Shown here piece by piece: positions 52,795-62,107 of a stretch of 64,000 bases of DNA. This DNA comes from Chloroflexota bacterium (lineage in GTDB: Bacteria; Chloroflexota; Anaerolineae; UBA4142), in contig JACRMI010000028.1 of NCBI GenBank assembly GCA_016215025.1, forward strand, positions 18,708 to 82,707. Reading direction: 5' to 3'. Below the pieces are notes generated by a model. That model searched no databases. It worked only from the letters and a program-made list of their open reading frames with translations, and was not told the origin of the DNA. Every line of letters begins with the position of its first letter. The first letter of the stretch is position 1. A program made the translations under genes and the position numbers.

Positions 52795-54501
52795 TCACTC
52801 TTCCAAATCGTACAAAAGATCCGTTAATTCTTCCATCAATCGTTCTTGGTCATCCGCGCGTTGTTCACGCACTGCATCTTCCAGTTCCACGACGACTTGT
52901 CCGACGCGATCTAACCCCTCGCCGCGTTCCGCCAACGCGCGCCGCGCCCGCGCCAGCAATGCCGCCGTATGCTCTTCCACCTCTTCGTCCAATCCAGCGA
53001 TCAGCGCGCGCGCCGATTCTTTTTGCGCTGGACTGAGCGGCACATGTTCCGCTTTAACCGTGACGCCCGCCTGGCGATTGCTCCCCCGATCCACTGCCGA
53101 CACGCGCAGGATGCCGTTCACGTCCAGATCGAATTGCACGGTCACACGCGGCGGCAATCCTGGGGCTTCAGGTTTCAATCCTTCGAACCTGAATTCCCCC
53201 AGCAACGTGTTCTGGGACGCGATGGGATCCTCGCCTTGATAGACCTTGAGATCGACGATGGTTTGCTCGGGTGTCAGCGCCGAATAAACCTGGGCGCGCG
53301 TCGTCGGGATCGTCGTGTTGCGATGCAGAATAACGCCGTAACGATCGGGGATGAATTGTCCGAAACGAAGTTCGGCGACCTCAATGCCGAGCGAGTGCGC
53401 CGTCACGTCCACCAGGATTGCGTCGAGCGGCTGGCCCGCAATGATCGCCGCTTGCACGCCTGCGCCAAGCGCAACGGCTTCATCGGGATTTATCTCCGAG
53501 TGTGGCTCCAAGCCGACGTGATTCGCCACTAACTCCCACACGCGCGGGATGCGCGTCGAGCCGCCGACGAACAGCACCTTGTCGAGATCGCGCGCTTGGA
53601 GATTTGCATCCTTCAGCGCTTGATCTACCGACGCGAGCGTTCCTTCCAACAACGGCTCGATCAGTTCCTCGAATTCATTGCGCGCGACTTCGACGTCCAA
53701 ATGCAGTGGTGTGCCCTCGCGCTCCATTAGATATTCTTCGCGCACGCGCACGAAGGGCTGAGACGAGAGCGTAATCTTGGCTTGCTCCGCCGCGCGCGTC
53801 AAACGCGCCAATGCTTTGCGCTCAATTCGTGGATCCACGCCGTGTTCATCCTGGAATCGCTCCGCGAGATGATTCATCAAGAGTTCGTCGAAATCGTCGC
53901 CGCCCAACTGGGTGTTGCCGTGACTCGCATGCACTTCGACCACGCCGCTATTCAGTTCCACGATGGACACGTCGAACGTGCCGCCGCCGAGATCGAACAC
54001 CGCCACCATTTGGCGTTCAGCGCTCTTGTCCAAGCCATATGCCAACGCCGCCGCGGTCGGCTCGTTGATGATGCGCTCGACGGCAAAGCCCGCGATCTCA
54101 CCCGCGTCTTTGGTCGCCTGACGCGCTGCGTCAGAAAAATACGCGGGGACGGTAATGACCGCGCGCGTCACCTCGCTTTGCAAATTCGCTTCGGCGATGC
54201 GTTTCATCTCGCGCAGAATGATCGCCGAAATTTCCTGGGGCGAATACGCGCGACCATTCAACGCAACCTTTTCATCCGTGCCCATCTTGCGTTTAATCGA
54301 GCGCACCGTGTGTTCGGGATAAAGCACATATTGATTGCGCGCGGGTGTGCCAACGAGCAGTGCGCCTTGCGGAGAAAAACCGACCACCGACGGGACGATG
54401 CGCTCTACGCCGTTCGCCAAGATGCGCGGCTTGCCCTCGCTCACAAATCCCACCGCGGAAAACGTTGTGCCTAAATCAATGCCGATAATTTGATCGCCCA
54501 T
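52795..54501 (-). CDS. Hsp70-family chaperone, short DnaK
   Basis: ATP-dependent chaperone of 568 residues. The ATPase domain shows IGIDLGTTFSAVGF, AVITVPAYFSDAARQATKDA, AVFDLGGGTFDVSIVEL, GGDDFDELL and VGGSTRIPRVWEL. The substrate domain starts near 385 (DVTAHSLGIEV), and the lid is shortened; typical DnaK has about 610-640 residues. GGAGATGG precedes the ATG. It is the last gene of a four-gene operon with a TPR protein, a J-like protein and a GrpE-like protein, so it is a dedicated rather than general Hsp70. Confidence 0.93.
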   Translation of the reverse strand: MGDQIIGIDLGTTFSAVGFVSEGKPRILANGVERIVPSVVGFSPQGALLVGTPARNQYVLYPEHTVRSIKRKMGTDEKVALNGRAYSPQEISAIILREMKRIAEANLQSEVTRAVITVPAYFSDAARQATKDAGEIAGFAVERIINEPTAAALAYGLDKSAERQMVAVFDLGGGTFDVSIVELNSGVVEVHASHGNTQLGGDDFDELLMNHLAERFQDEHGVDPRIERKALARLTRAAEQAKITLSSQPFVRVREEYLMEREGTPLHLDVEVARNEFEELIEPLLEGTLASVDQALKDANLQARDLDKVLFVGGSTRIPRVWELVANHVGLEPHSEINPDEAVALGAGVQAAIIAGQPLDAILVDVTAHSLGIEVAELRFGQFIPDRYGVILHRNTTIPTTRAQVYSALTPEQTIVDLKVYQGEDPIASQNTLLGEFRFEGLKPEAPGLPPRVTVQFDLDVNGILRVSAVDRGSNRQAGVTVKAEHVPLSPAQKESARALIAGLDEEVEEHTAALLARARRALAERGEGLDRVGQVVVELEDAVREQRADDQERLMEELTDLLYDLEE

Positions 54502-54552
54502 TCTACCATCTCCAAACTACGTGTTGCGTATTGCGTATTCCGCGATGTGTAA

Positions 54553-54588
54553 CTATCGCACTGTCGCACTATTGCACTATCGCACTAT
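54553..54588. repeat. short direct repeats between grpE-like and dnaK genes
   Basis: Four near-copies of TCGCACTAT in tandem (one GTCGCACTAT, one TTGCACTAT). The run includes the stop codon of the GrpE-like gene. Similar GACTAT runs occur at 40795-40866. Confidence 0.5.
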
Positions 54589-55445
54589 TTCGCGACCACC
54601 ACTTCCGACGCGCGCAAGATGCGGTCGCCAACCTGGTAGCCCTGCCGATATTCTTCCACAATCGTTCCTGGCGCGATGCCGTCCGTCGCGGGTGCGGTCT
54701 CGACGGCAATGTGGCGATGCGGATCGAACATTTCGCCCAGCGCGTTAATCGGCTGAACATTTTCGGCGGACAGCGCTTGGAGCAAACGCGCGCGCACCAA
54801 CTCGATGCCTTGCAGCCATGCAGTGACCGATTCACGCCATGCGCCGTTTTGCTGGACGACGAGTTGGGGCAGTTCGCGGCGACCCAGGACGAACTCGATG
54901 CGTTGGCGCAACGTGAACTGCGCGCTGGGCGCGGCTGGCTCCAGCGCGGGCTTGACCGCGAGCAAGCGCTGCCCAGCGACAAGTGCTTCATCCAAGCCAT
55001 CGAGCGCGGGGAGCAATTGCTGGATCACGGTCAAGCGTTCCGCGGAGTGATCGGCGCGCAGTTGATCGCGCAGCACCGCGAGGTCGGCTTCGCGGCGTGC
55101 GCTCAGGTCGCGCAGTTGTTCGAGCGCGGCTTGCGCCTGCCGCTGCTGCGCTTCTTCCAGCGTGTTCGCTTTGAACTGTTCGCGTCCCACGCGCCCCAGT
55201 TGTTTGTCGAGCGCGGCGACGCCTTCGCGCAGCGCGGCGGCGGTTTCGTGCAACTCGTGCAACTCCGCAGCGAAGGGCGCCGCGCGTTCTGCTTCGATGG
55301 TTGGTTCTTCGATCGTTTCTTCTGCTTCGACTGGCTCTTCGATCATTTCTTCCGCGTTGCTGGGCGCCAACGCGCGCCGCGCGCGCATGAACCAGCCCGC
55401 GATAAATCCGCCGAGTCCAAAAAGAATGCGAGTCACCATAGTCAT
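54585..55445 (-). CDS. membrane-anchored GrpE-like nucleotide exchange factor
   Basis: A 286-residue protein. The C-terminal third is GrpE: MFDPHRHIAVETAPATDG, IVEEYRQGYQVGDRILR and ASEVVVA. The middle is a long charged helix (about 95-165), as in GrpE dimers. The unusual part is the N-terminus: residues about 6-20 (ILFGLGGFIAGWFM) followed by RARRA form a membrane anchor, and an acidic linker (EEMIEEPVEAEETIEEP) comes next. Normal GrpE is soluble and about 200 residues. The start at 55445 is one of three nearby; AAGGG lies 12 nt upstream. It should recruit the dnaK partner to the membrane. Confidence 0.83.
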   Translation of the reverse strand: MTMVTRILFGLGGFIAGWFMRARRALAPSNAEEMIEEPVEAEETIEEPTIEAERAAPFAAELHELHETAAALREGVAALDKQLGRVGREQFKANTLEEAQQRQAQAALEQLRDLSARREADLAVLRDQLRADHSAERLTVIQQLLPALDGLDEALVAGQRLLAVKPALEPAAPSAQFTLRQRIEFVLGRRELPQLVVQQNGAWRESVTAWLQGIELVRARLLQALSAENVQPINALGEMFDPHRHIAVETAPATDGIAPGTIVEEYRQGYQVGDRILRASEVVVAK

Positions 55446-55467
55446 TTCAGATTTCACCCTTCGACTT

Positions 55468-55890
55468 TCAGGGCAATGATTTAGGATTTTGATCGGATGG
55501 CGCGCGCAGATCGGACAACTGAATCTTGCGAAAATCCTCGCGGAAATCCGTGCGCTCCAAATCGCTCAATGCGCGCACCGCGCTCAACAAATCCTCACGA
55601 TGCACGCCCAAGTCCAAAGACGGCGCACACCATTCGTTCGGCAAGGCAAGTTGTTCTTGCAGCAAAAGCAAATCGGTTTCGACGCGGCGCTCGGGCGTGC
55701 GAATGCGTTCGTATGCGGCGCGAATCGCCTTGAATGCTTCAGGGTCGCGTTCGGGCGGATGCTCGCGCACTAATTTGAAATACGCATCCTTGATCGCGTC
55801 AATCGTCGCATCGCGTGAAACGCCGAGCGCGGCGTAAGGATCGCTACGCTCTGCGGGTTGTAGCGGTAGTGTGGCTGGCTCGGTCATCAT
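55468..55890 (-). CDS. J-domain-like protein with HPP in place of HPD
   Basis: A 140-residue protein. Residues about 17-66 form a J domain (DPYAALGVSRDATIDAIKD; AYFKLVREHPPERDPEAF). The catalytic HPD that stimulates Hsp70 ATPase is HPP here (His44-Pro45-Pro46), a change also known in a family of small J-like proteins. The C-terminal part is helical and unassigned. GAGG precedes the ATG, which overlaps the stop of the TPR gene. It lies in the operon with GrpE- and DnaK-like genes and may bind this Hsp70 without the usual ATPase trigger. Confidence 0.82.
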   Translation of the reverse strand: MMTEPATLPLQPAERSDPYAALGVSRDATIDAIKDAYFKLVREHPPERDPEAFKAIRAAYERIRTPERRVETDLLLLQEQLALPNEWCAPSLDLGVHREDLLSAVRALSDLERTDFREDFRKIQLSDLRAPSDQNPKSLP

Positions 55891-58241
55891 CGCCTCTTGC
55901 GTCGGCGCGGCAGCGAGAACAGATCCGCGTCCGCGTCTTCGTCGGCAAATTCATCTGCCTCATCCATCCCGCTGAACAAATCACCCAACGGGAATCCCAT
56001 TTTGAGCGCCATCGACAACAGGGGATTACTCAACTCCCGGCGCATTTGCTCTGCCATCTGCTCGATCTCGTGATTGCCTTGTTGGTGCGCGAATCGCGCG
56101 GCTTGCTTAAAGTTAGCTTTTGCCTTGTCCAAATCCTGGGTCAACGTTTGCATCGTCGCCAAAATGAGCCACGCCATGGGATCGGTGGCCGTCAATTGGG
56201 TCAGCCGCTCCGCGTACGGCAGACCAAAACGCGAGTGCGCCTCGGCAAAATCCATGACGATGTGACGAATCAACTCGACATCGTTGGGATTGCGCGCCGC
56301 GCCACGCTCCACCAGTTCGATGCCGAGTTTTTCCCAGGTTTGATTAGCGGCGGTCGGCAGTGTATACGGACTGGACAATGCCGCGCCGGTGTCGAGACAC
56401 GCCAACCCGACGTGAACGTAAAAGAGCGGATTCGGCTCGTTCTCCCGTTCGGCGCGTGCAATCGCCTTTTTCACTTCGTCGAGATTTTGCGCAATAGCCC
56501 AACATTGCGCGATTTGTTCGTGCGTGTGAATCTGTTTCGCTCCGTGCTGGTACGCCAGTTCAAAATCCTGGCGCGCCAAATCGAATTGGCGCAAATCCAA
56601 ATCCGCGCGTCCTAGATCGATGTACAGATCGGCGTTGTGCGGCGCGTACTTGATCGCCTGCTCGATCACGTCGCGCCCGGCGGCAACTCGGCCGTCGGCG
56701 TGCAGCGAACGACCGCGCTCCGCCATCAAGATCGCAATTTGCTTGCGCGCGTTTTCGTCCGTGGGGTCTTGCTCCAGAAGCAGACGCATTTCTGTCTCAG
56801 CGGCGAACCACTCTTGGCGCGCCGCGTGCCATTCGGCGAGTTTGAGGCGCGCCTCGCGGTGGTGAGCATCGATGTGCAGGATGCGTTGCAATTCGTTCCG
56901 CGCTGCCGTGTCCTGCTGATTCGCGATGAGCGCATCCACCAATTCCATACGCGTGGTGAGATCGTTCGGCGTCGATTTGATTTTTTGTTTTATCAAGGCA
57001 ATGGCTTCGCCCAGACGCCCCGCCTTTTGCAAATCCTGGGTTGCGCGTTTGCGAATCCAACTCCAATGCGAGTCGGTGAAAGCGTCCTTCTTTTTGCCGC
57101 GCGGTTTGAAGCGTAACAGTTCGCGCCACGCTGTCGCCGCTTGCGCCCATTGTTCACTCATCTCTGACGCAATCGCGAGGTTGTGCCAGATCGTCCGCGC
57201 TTCTGCGCCGCGGGCGACCTGGCTCCCTTCGTTCCAATGCGCGGCGGCTTGCGCCCATTGACCCGCGCTCACTGCCGCGTGCGCCAAGCGATCCAATGCG
57301 ATCACGGCGATCGACGCGGCATCGGCGCTGTCGGCGTTGGCTTGCAGCGCGGTGCGTGCGTGCTCGATTGCCGCTTGCCAATTTTCTGATTGCGCGGCGG
57401 CGATTGCATTGGGCAGATGAACCGCGGCGAGATTCTCGCGCAACCAGGGCGTCGCCAAGCCGCGCGCTTGCGCCTGCCGCCAACTAATCATCGCCGCGCT
57501 CCAATCGCCGCGCCGCGCCGCCAGCGTGCCGAGGTAATAGTGTTTGAGCGCTTCGCCGTGCGGCGTGAGCCGATTCGCCGCGCTCAACGCGTTCTGCGCG
57601 GTGGCATCGTCATTCGCCAAGAGATAACCCACCCCGCGCCACAACGCCAGCGACGCGTCGACGCCGCTGAATTTGGCAAGGAGCGATTTAACCCAGGAAG
57701 CGACGGCGCGGGGAGGGCGCGTCGTATCACCACGTAAAAAGCGCGCCAGCAGGTCGATAATCTCGCGTTCGAGTTCGCTCAAACCGGAGATCGCACTCAC
57801 GTCGGCGTGAGAATCGGATTCGAGTTTGGCGAGCGCAAAAGTAAAGGCAAGACCACGTGGCGGCGGATTCGCAGCGGCGGCGATTTCATACGCCGTCAAT
57901 GCCGTGCCGAGGTCGCCGCGGCGGTGATGCGTCAAGCCAAGGTGATAATAGTACCGCGCGTCGTTAGGGACGAGCGCGGTCGCGCGCTGAAGATCGAGGA
58001 GTTGTTGCTCGGGTGGAGTCGTCGGCGCGAGGGCGCGGCGAAAATACGTTTCGGCGAGCGCGGAGACGACGGCGGGGTTGTGCCGCGCAGCACGTTCCCA
58101 CAGTTTGATCGCATCGCTGAAACGTCCGGCGTTGAAGGAGTCCCAGCCGCGTTCGACCGCCGCATCAGGCGAAACGAATTCTTTCTCGGCGTGCGACGCG
58201 ACATGCGGCAGATGTTTGTGGGTGCGCGTGTGCTTGCTCAT
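55887..58241 (-). CDS. TPR-repeat protein heading the Hsp70 operon
   Basis: A 784-residue cytoplasmic protein made of helical repeats. Clear units are AVERGWDSFNAGRFSDAIKL (about 30), YYYHLGLTHHRRGDLGTALT (about 97), MELVDALIANQQDTAARNEL (about 420) and LYIDLGRADLDLRQFDLAR (about 525). A Phe/Asp-rich acidic stretch (ADEFADEDADADLF) precedes a basic end (RRRKRR). Start at 58241, 10 nt after a TATAGT box, so almost leaderless. Its stop overlaps the J-like gene. In this position it may present clients to the Hsp70, as TPR co-chaperones do. Confidence 0.8.
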   Translation of the reverse strand: MSKHTRTHKHLPHVASHAEKEFVSPDAAVERGWDSFNAGRFSDAIKLWERAARHNPAVVSALAETYFRRALAPTTPPEQQLLDLQRATALVPNDARYYYHLGLTHHRRGDLGTALTAYEIAAAANPPPRGLAFTFALAKLESDSHADVSAISGLSELEREIIDLLARFLRGDTTRPPRAVASWVKSLLAKFSGVDASLALWRGVGYLLANDDATAQNALSAANRLTPHGEALKHYYLGTLAARRGDWSAAMISWRQAQARGLATPWLRENLAAVHLPNAIAAAQSENWQAAIEHARTALQANADSADAASIAVIALDRLAHAAVSAGQWAQAAAHWNEGSQVARGAEARTIWHNLAIASEMSEQWAQAATAWRELLRFKPRGKKKDAFTDSHWSWIRKRATQDLQKAGRLGEAIALIKQKIKSTPNDLTTRMELVDALIANQQDTAARNELQRILHIDAHHREARLKLAEWHAARQEWFAAETEMRLLLEQDPTDENARKQIAILMAERGRSLHADGRVAAGRDVIEQAIKYAPHNADLYIDLGRADLDLRQFDLARQDFELAYQHGAKQIHTHEQIAQCWAIAQNLDEVKKAIARAERENEPNPLFYVHVGLACLDTGAALSSPYTLPTAANQTWEKLGIELVERGAARNPNDVELIRHIVMDFAEAHSRFGLPYAERLTQLTATDPMAWLILATMQTLTQDLDKAKANFKQAARFAHQQGNHEIEQMAEQMRRELSNPLLSMALKMGFPLGDLFSGMDEADEFADEDADADLFSLPRRRKRR

Positions 58242-58251
58242 AACGCATGCC

Positions 58252-58280
58252 ACTATATCACGAATAAACCTTGCACGCAA
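58252..58280 (-). promoter_or_regulatory. promoter of the accessory Hsp70 operon
   Basis: TTGCGT (58275-58280), 17-nt spacer, TATAGT (58252-58257), 10 nt to ATG. No CIRCE-like inverted repeat was seen, so control differs from the classical HrcA type. Confidence 0.6.
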
Positions 58281-58507
58281 TTGACTTGATCAGAGTGCTT
58301 CGCTGGGAAGGGCTGGCAAAGCTTGACTGCATGCGAAAGGGTAATGGCATGTCGAAGTCGATCTTAAACAATTCTTCGCTGACGGTCGCCCATAAGCCCT
58401 TGTGCTTTGCTCTACTGGACAGATACTTTAGTCTTGCTAATCTTCCTTCACATGCGGGAAACATCCCGTATGAATTTTTCAATTTCAGGACGCCTGCGGC
58501 GATTAAA

Positions 58508-60115
58508 ATGAAAGCGGTAGGGTATGTTCGCGTTTCATCCGAGATGCAAGTCAAGCAAGGACACAGTCTCGACATGCAACACCAGATGATCGCCGACTAC
58601 GTCCACAGTAGAGGCTGGGGGTTGTCGGATCTCTTTTGCGAAATCGGCCGTACGGGAAGGTTGACCGATCGACCAGCACTGCGAATGATGCTCGCTCGTG
58701 CCAAACGTGGCGAGTTCGATGTGATCGTCGTCACCTCGTTTGACCGATTCCATCGCCATCTCCTGCACCTCTTGCTCGCACTCGACCAACTTCGTCAATG
58801 GAATGTGTCGTTCGTTTCGACCACAGAGAATATTGACTTCACTACACCCTGGGGCAAAGTCGCCTTGGCGGTCCTGGGTTCACTCGCTGAAATCTACTGT
58901 GACAGGCTCAGCATCGACACCAAACGCGGCAAGCAAGGACGCGTGCTCAAAGGATTGTGGAACGGCAGTATTCCCTTGGGCTACTGCAATGGACTCTGTT
59001 CCACGTGTACCGATGTCAATGGAGTGAACTATTGTCCGCATTACGGCGAATCCAATGGGGGCGATGGTAAGACCTTGATCCTTCATCCCATCGAAAGCCT
59101 CGCCGTCCAACTGTCCTTTGAGTGGCATCAAACGGGAAAATACAGTGACGGTCTCATTGCCGAGAAGTTGAATAGCTATGTCGTGACTTTACCCGATGGC
59201 ACCACGCGTCACTTTCGCATGAAACGATGCTTAGCTCGCGGCGGACCTCAACCTTTCACGCGAGATAGCGTGCGCGAACTCTTGATGCGGATCTTCTATA
59301 CGGGACGCGTTCCGTACTTTGGCACAACCACTCGTGGTGCCAAGTTGAAGCGACACACCCCAACCTTGTTGCAAGACGGGAGTCACCCGGTCTTGGTCAC
59401 GACGGAAGTGTTTGAGCGTAGTCAGGAAATTCGCAAGCGGATGCAACGAAAACCACATACTTGGACTACCAGAACTCGAACGCATTTTTCCCTGACCGGC
59501 ATCTTGTTCTGTGCTGAATGTGGCAGCCATATGATCGGTTCGCATTGTCGCGGCGAGCGGCGGTACGTTTGTAACGCGCGCATTCAGCATCGCCTTCGCT
59601 GTATGCAACCCAGTGTTGATGCAGGAGAGGTCGAGTCCGCCATCATTCGGTTACTTTCCAAACTCAAATGGTCCGATGACTGGCGCGAGCAATGGCAGCA
59701 AGCCCTGGAATCCGCGCAGGATGAAATCGCATTCCTATCTGACGAGACCCTGAGAGGTCTGGCGGCAGAAAGGCGACACGCCACATATGAGGGATGCGGA
59801 GCAGAGAACCTCAACCCACTGACACCCGAACAAATTGCGCGACAACGCATCTTTGAAATTGATCGCTTGATCGAAACGTTGGAACCGTTGAGTGCGTTTA
59901 GCGCATGGTGGGAAATTGCGGCAAGCACGCGCGATGGTCTTTCACAAAGACGCTTGATGCGTCTCGCACTCTCGCGGGTGGTCGTGTGCGGACCGAAGAT
60001 TGAGAAAATCGAAGCATCTCGTTCCTTCGCCCATCTCTTGCGAAACACCCAGGTTGGGAGAGATGTTAAAGGCGATGAACCTGGGAATGATCTGATGGGT
60101 CAGTTACTCGGGTGA
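58508..60115 (+). CDS. large serine recombinase, second copy, intact
   Basis: Site-specific recombinase of 535 residues, distinct from the one at 49715. It starts MKAVGYVRVSSEMQ with the nucleophile Ser10 and has VIVVTSFDRFHRHLLHL and AEIYCDRLSIDTKRG in the catalytic part. The recombinase domain (about 160-290), a zinc ribbon (CAECGSHM and CNARIQHRLRC) and a C-terminal helical part follow. Residues CNGLCSTCTDVNGVNYC give an extra Cys cluster near 158-175 typical of one Chloroflexota/Firmicutes subgroup. The frame is open 79 codons upstream, but the family start is at 58508. It is inserted 270 nt from the Hsp70 operon promoter. Confidence 0.9.
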   Translation: MKAVGYVRVSSEMQVKQGHSLDMQHQMIADYVHSRGWGLSDLFCEIGRTGRLTDRPALRMMLARAKRGEFDVIVVTSFDRFHRHLLHLLLALDQLRQWNVSFVSTTENIDFTTPWGKVALAVLGSLAEIYCDRLSIDTKRGKQGRVLKGLWNGSIPLGYCNGLCSTCTDVNGVNYCPHYGESNGGDGKTLILHPIESLAVQLSFEWHQTGKYSDGLIAEKLNSYVVTLPDGTTRHFRMKRCLARGGPQPFTRDSVRELLMRIFYTGRVPYFGTTTRGAKLKRHTPTLLQDGSHPVLVTTEVFERSQEIRKRMQRKPHTWTTRTRTHFSLTGILFCAECGSHMIGSHCRGERRYVCNARIQHRLRCMQPSVDAGEVESAIIRLLSKLKWSDDWREQWQQALESAQDEIAFLSDETLRGLAAERRHATYEGCGAENLNPLTPEQIARQRIFEIDRLIETLEPLSAFSAWWEIAASTRDGLSQRRLMRLALSRVVVCGPKIEKIEASRSFAHLLRNTQVGRDVKGDEPGNDLMGQLLG

Positions 60116-60157
60116 ACCCCAAGCTTATCATGAGAGTATGCGGTGGGTAGAAACACA

Positions 60158-60198
60158 AAAACCAGGTGTGAAGCGCGGATCGCTCCACACCTGGTTTT
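60158..60198. terminator. terminator after the second recombinase
   Basis: AAAACCAGGTGTG pairs exactly with CACACCTGGTTTT, and the stem continues inward with one mismatch to about 21 bp. It starts 43 nt after the recombinase stop. Confidence 0.8.
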
Positions 60199-60368
60199 CA
60201 AAATTGTCATCTCAGGCTTGACGGCGCCACAGAATCCGCACTGCAATATGTCATGCGGGTGCGATGGTAGGGGGAGATTCAAGATTTTGCTCGCAAAACA
60301 ACCAAAAAATTCTGAGGAAAACCAAACCTTTCAGTTTAGTTTCAGTTTTCTTTCAGAATTTTTTCAGG

Positions 60369-60382
60369 CGGGGACGACGGGT
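60369..60382 (+). repeat. recombinase-associated motif, divergent copy 4
   Basis: CGGGGACGACGGGT matches the motif CGGGAGCGACGGGC with three differences. It lies 253 nt after the recombinase stop. The remainder of the 155-bp unit is not recognisable here. Confidence 0.35.
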
Positions 60383-60594
60383 ATGACGCCATACTCTACC
60401 ACATTTGGCATCACAGCCACATGCACACAACGCCAACCCACTGCTCGTTTATAGTACGGGAGTATATGTTTATATTATTCAGGACTGTTCAAGTGCAAGT
60501 GGACGCTAAAACACGCGCCAACTTCATTTACGAGAATTATTATAGCACAAATCCCAGCCAGATGCAAATTATTTTTTGCTTTTTCGTTAATGGC

Positions 60595-60622
60595 TTGACA
60601 AGCACTTGCTTTGGTTTATACT
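60595..60622 (+). promoter_or_regulatory. promoter of the DUF433/PIN-like module
   Basis: Consensus TTGACA (60595-60600), 16-nt spacer, TATACT (60617-60622), 42 nt before the start. Confidence 0.65.
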
Positions 60623-60664
60623 TGTTACAGATCAGTGCAGTAGATTTTGCGATGGAAGGAAAGA

Positions 60665-60940
60665 ATGATGAAACAATCGCACAAAGTACATTCGCGCGTC
60701 AAGACAATTAGCGCGCATGATTGGCGCGCATGCCCTTCGGTTGAACGCGTACCAGGCAAAGTTAGCGGAGACTGGGTATTCCGTGGCACGCGAGTGCCTT
60801 TGCGCGCCTTGTTCGAGAACCTGCGCGACGGTGCATCGATTGAAGAATTCTTGAATTGGTTTCCAGGCGTTCAGCGGGAACAAGTAGAAACCCTCCTCGA
60901 TTTTGAACTTGAAACATTATCGTTGCCGATAGCGCGATGA
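60665..60940 (+). CDS. DUF433 antitoxin
   Basis: A 91-residue antitoxin of the VapB45/DUF433 type with a winged helix-turn-helix. Family marks are CPSVERVPGKVSGDWVFRGT, VPLRALFENLRDGASIEEFL and WFPGVQREQVETLLDFE. GAAGGAAAG precedes the paired ATG-ATG at 60665. Its stop overlaps the toxin start (ATGA), as is usual for these pairs. It should bind its own promoter and the toxin. Confidence 0.88.
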   Translation: MMKQSHKVHSRVKTISAHDWRACPSVERVPGKVSGDWVFRGTRVPLRALFENLRDGASIEEFLNWFPGVQREQVETLLDFELETLSLPIAR

Positions 60941-61248
60941 AGATACTCTTTGATCAAGGAACGCCGGTACCTCTCCGCGCCTATCTCGCTGGGCATACCA
61001 TTGACACCGCTTTTGAATTGGGATGGTCGGTTCTGCGAAACGGCGAATTGCTCGCCGCGGCAGAAAAATCGGGCTACCAGCTTTTGGTAACGACTGATCA
61101 AAATCTCAAGCATCAGCAAAATTTGCGCGACAGAAAATTAGCAGTTCTGGTTCTGCTTTCCACTTCGTGGCGCCGTCTAAGCACACACGCGAAAGAGAGG
61201 TGCACCCGTTGGACGCGGTGGATAATTCGCCGTCCCATCGTGGCGTGA
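60937..61248 (+). CDS. DUF5615 PIN-like toxin (VapC45 type), possibly altered C-terminus
   Basis: A 103-residue PIN-like RNase. MKILFDQGTPVPLRAYLAGH holds the first acidic residue and AFELGWSVLRNGELLAAAEKS the second region, followed by LLVTTDQNLKHQQNL with the TxD motif. The core fits the family. After LLSTSWRRLSTHA the end is basic and Trp/Arg-rich (KERCTRWTRWIIRR), unlike the usual acidic helix; another frame is open there, so a late frameshift is possible. Activity cannot be judged from the sequence. Confidence 0.82.
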   Translation: MKILFDQGTPVPLRAYLAGHTIDTAFELGWSVLRNGELLAAAEKSGYQLLVTTDQNLKHQQNLRDRKLAVLVLLSTSWRRLSTHAKERCTRWTRWIIRRPIVA

Positions 61249-61341
61249 AAAGAACGGCTTCGTCGTCACCCTTGACAAATCCGCTCTGGCGATTATGCTG
61301 GTACTCTATGTTCCAATGGATTGTAGGAGCCAGATCATCGC

Positions 61342-61800
61342 ATGACCGTCCTTCCTGGGATTCCACTTTTACTTCGTGTCGCTATTTGCCTCGCGCTGTT
61401 TTACCTCACCTTGGCGTGGTGGCGAGTTTGGGGTTCGCCCTTTAGCACCAAAACCACTCCCGCTAAAGCCAAACGCCCACCTCAACCCCTCAAGCCGCGC
61501 ACCCCAGACGATTGTCTGGCGTGCGTGCGCTCTGCCGCGATGCCATCTATGTCCGCTCCTTCCACGTCGGTGCGTCCGTGGCGCGAAGTCAAAAGCACCC
61601 GCGGACGCCCCAAACAGATTAACACCGCAGGGTATGCCTGTGACTACAAAGATTGTAAATATCGCGGCGTCACCGACTCCCGGATTCATGCCTTGGTCGG
61701 GTATGGACATCATGGAAAGGATCAATCGATTCAGGATTTCTGTTGTGAGGCGTGTGGACACAAATTCAGTGCGCGCCGCCATACGGTGTTGTACCGGCTG
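61342..61800 (+). pseudogene. zinc-finger transposase, N-terminal part, cut by IS110
   Basis: The first 153 residues of a Chloroflexota-type IS transposase: a hydrophobic start (LLLRVAICLALFYLTLAW), a Pro-rich linker, then ACDYKDCKYRGVTDSRIHAL and CCEACGHKFSARRHTVLYRL with paired Cys. After codon 153 (CTG, 61798-61800) the IS110 element begins. The rest resumes at 63680 in frame with KTQAQRVGEVL, so the gene was whole before insertion. The stray frame runs on to 61872 inside the IS. Confidence 0.82.
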
Positions 61801-62107
61801 GTATACTTGTACCGACTGAACCTTAATAACTTCGCACCAGGTTTCGACTTTCCGAGGAATCGCGTACACTGAGCTTGGGACGGTTTATGGAGTTGGCTTT
61901 GACTCGCTGGCTGAGGAGCCGTAGGCTGCCTCTGTTTTCAGATTGCCATCCGTCACCCAAGCAGACCCGATTGGGAACATTGAGGTCCTGTGTGTAGGTT
62001 GCCTCTCATCACTGGCCAGCGTGGGTAAAGCGTCACGCGATGAGCCTCTGGGCTTGGGACCATGCCACTCCGCTGCCGTCACCAGTTATTCTGACAGGAG
62101 GTGTCGC
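61801..62107 (+). ncRNA. candidate bridge RNA region in IS110 left end
   Basis: IS110-group elements encode a bridge RNA in the non-coding end. Here the left end is 307 nt, too long for a leader. GTTTTCAG (61934-61941) is exactly complementary to the right side of the reconstructed target, CTGAAAAC, and one wobble pair extends it to nine. It follows a small stem AGCC-GTA-GGCT. ACCAG (62081-62085) could pair with CTGGT at the element start. A convincing left-target guide was not found. This is a hypothesis from pairing and position. Confidence 0.5.

Larger units (their letters stand above)
60116..60664. other. intergenic region after the second recombinase
   Basis: AT-rich, with a strong terminator, one copy of the recombinase-linked motif and the toxin-antitoxin promoter, listed separately. 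Nothing else was recognised. Confidence 0.55.

Noticed and set aside
54553..54588. Possible CRISPR-like array from short direct repeats
   Set aside because: Units are only 9-10 bases with no spacers, so it is a simple tandem repeat.
61801..61872. End of the interrupted transposase as a natural C-terminus
   Set aside because: The sequence after codon 153 is IS110 left-end DNA; the true continuation is at 63680.
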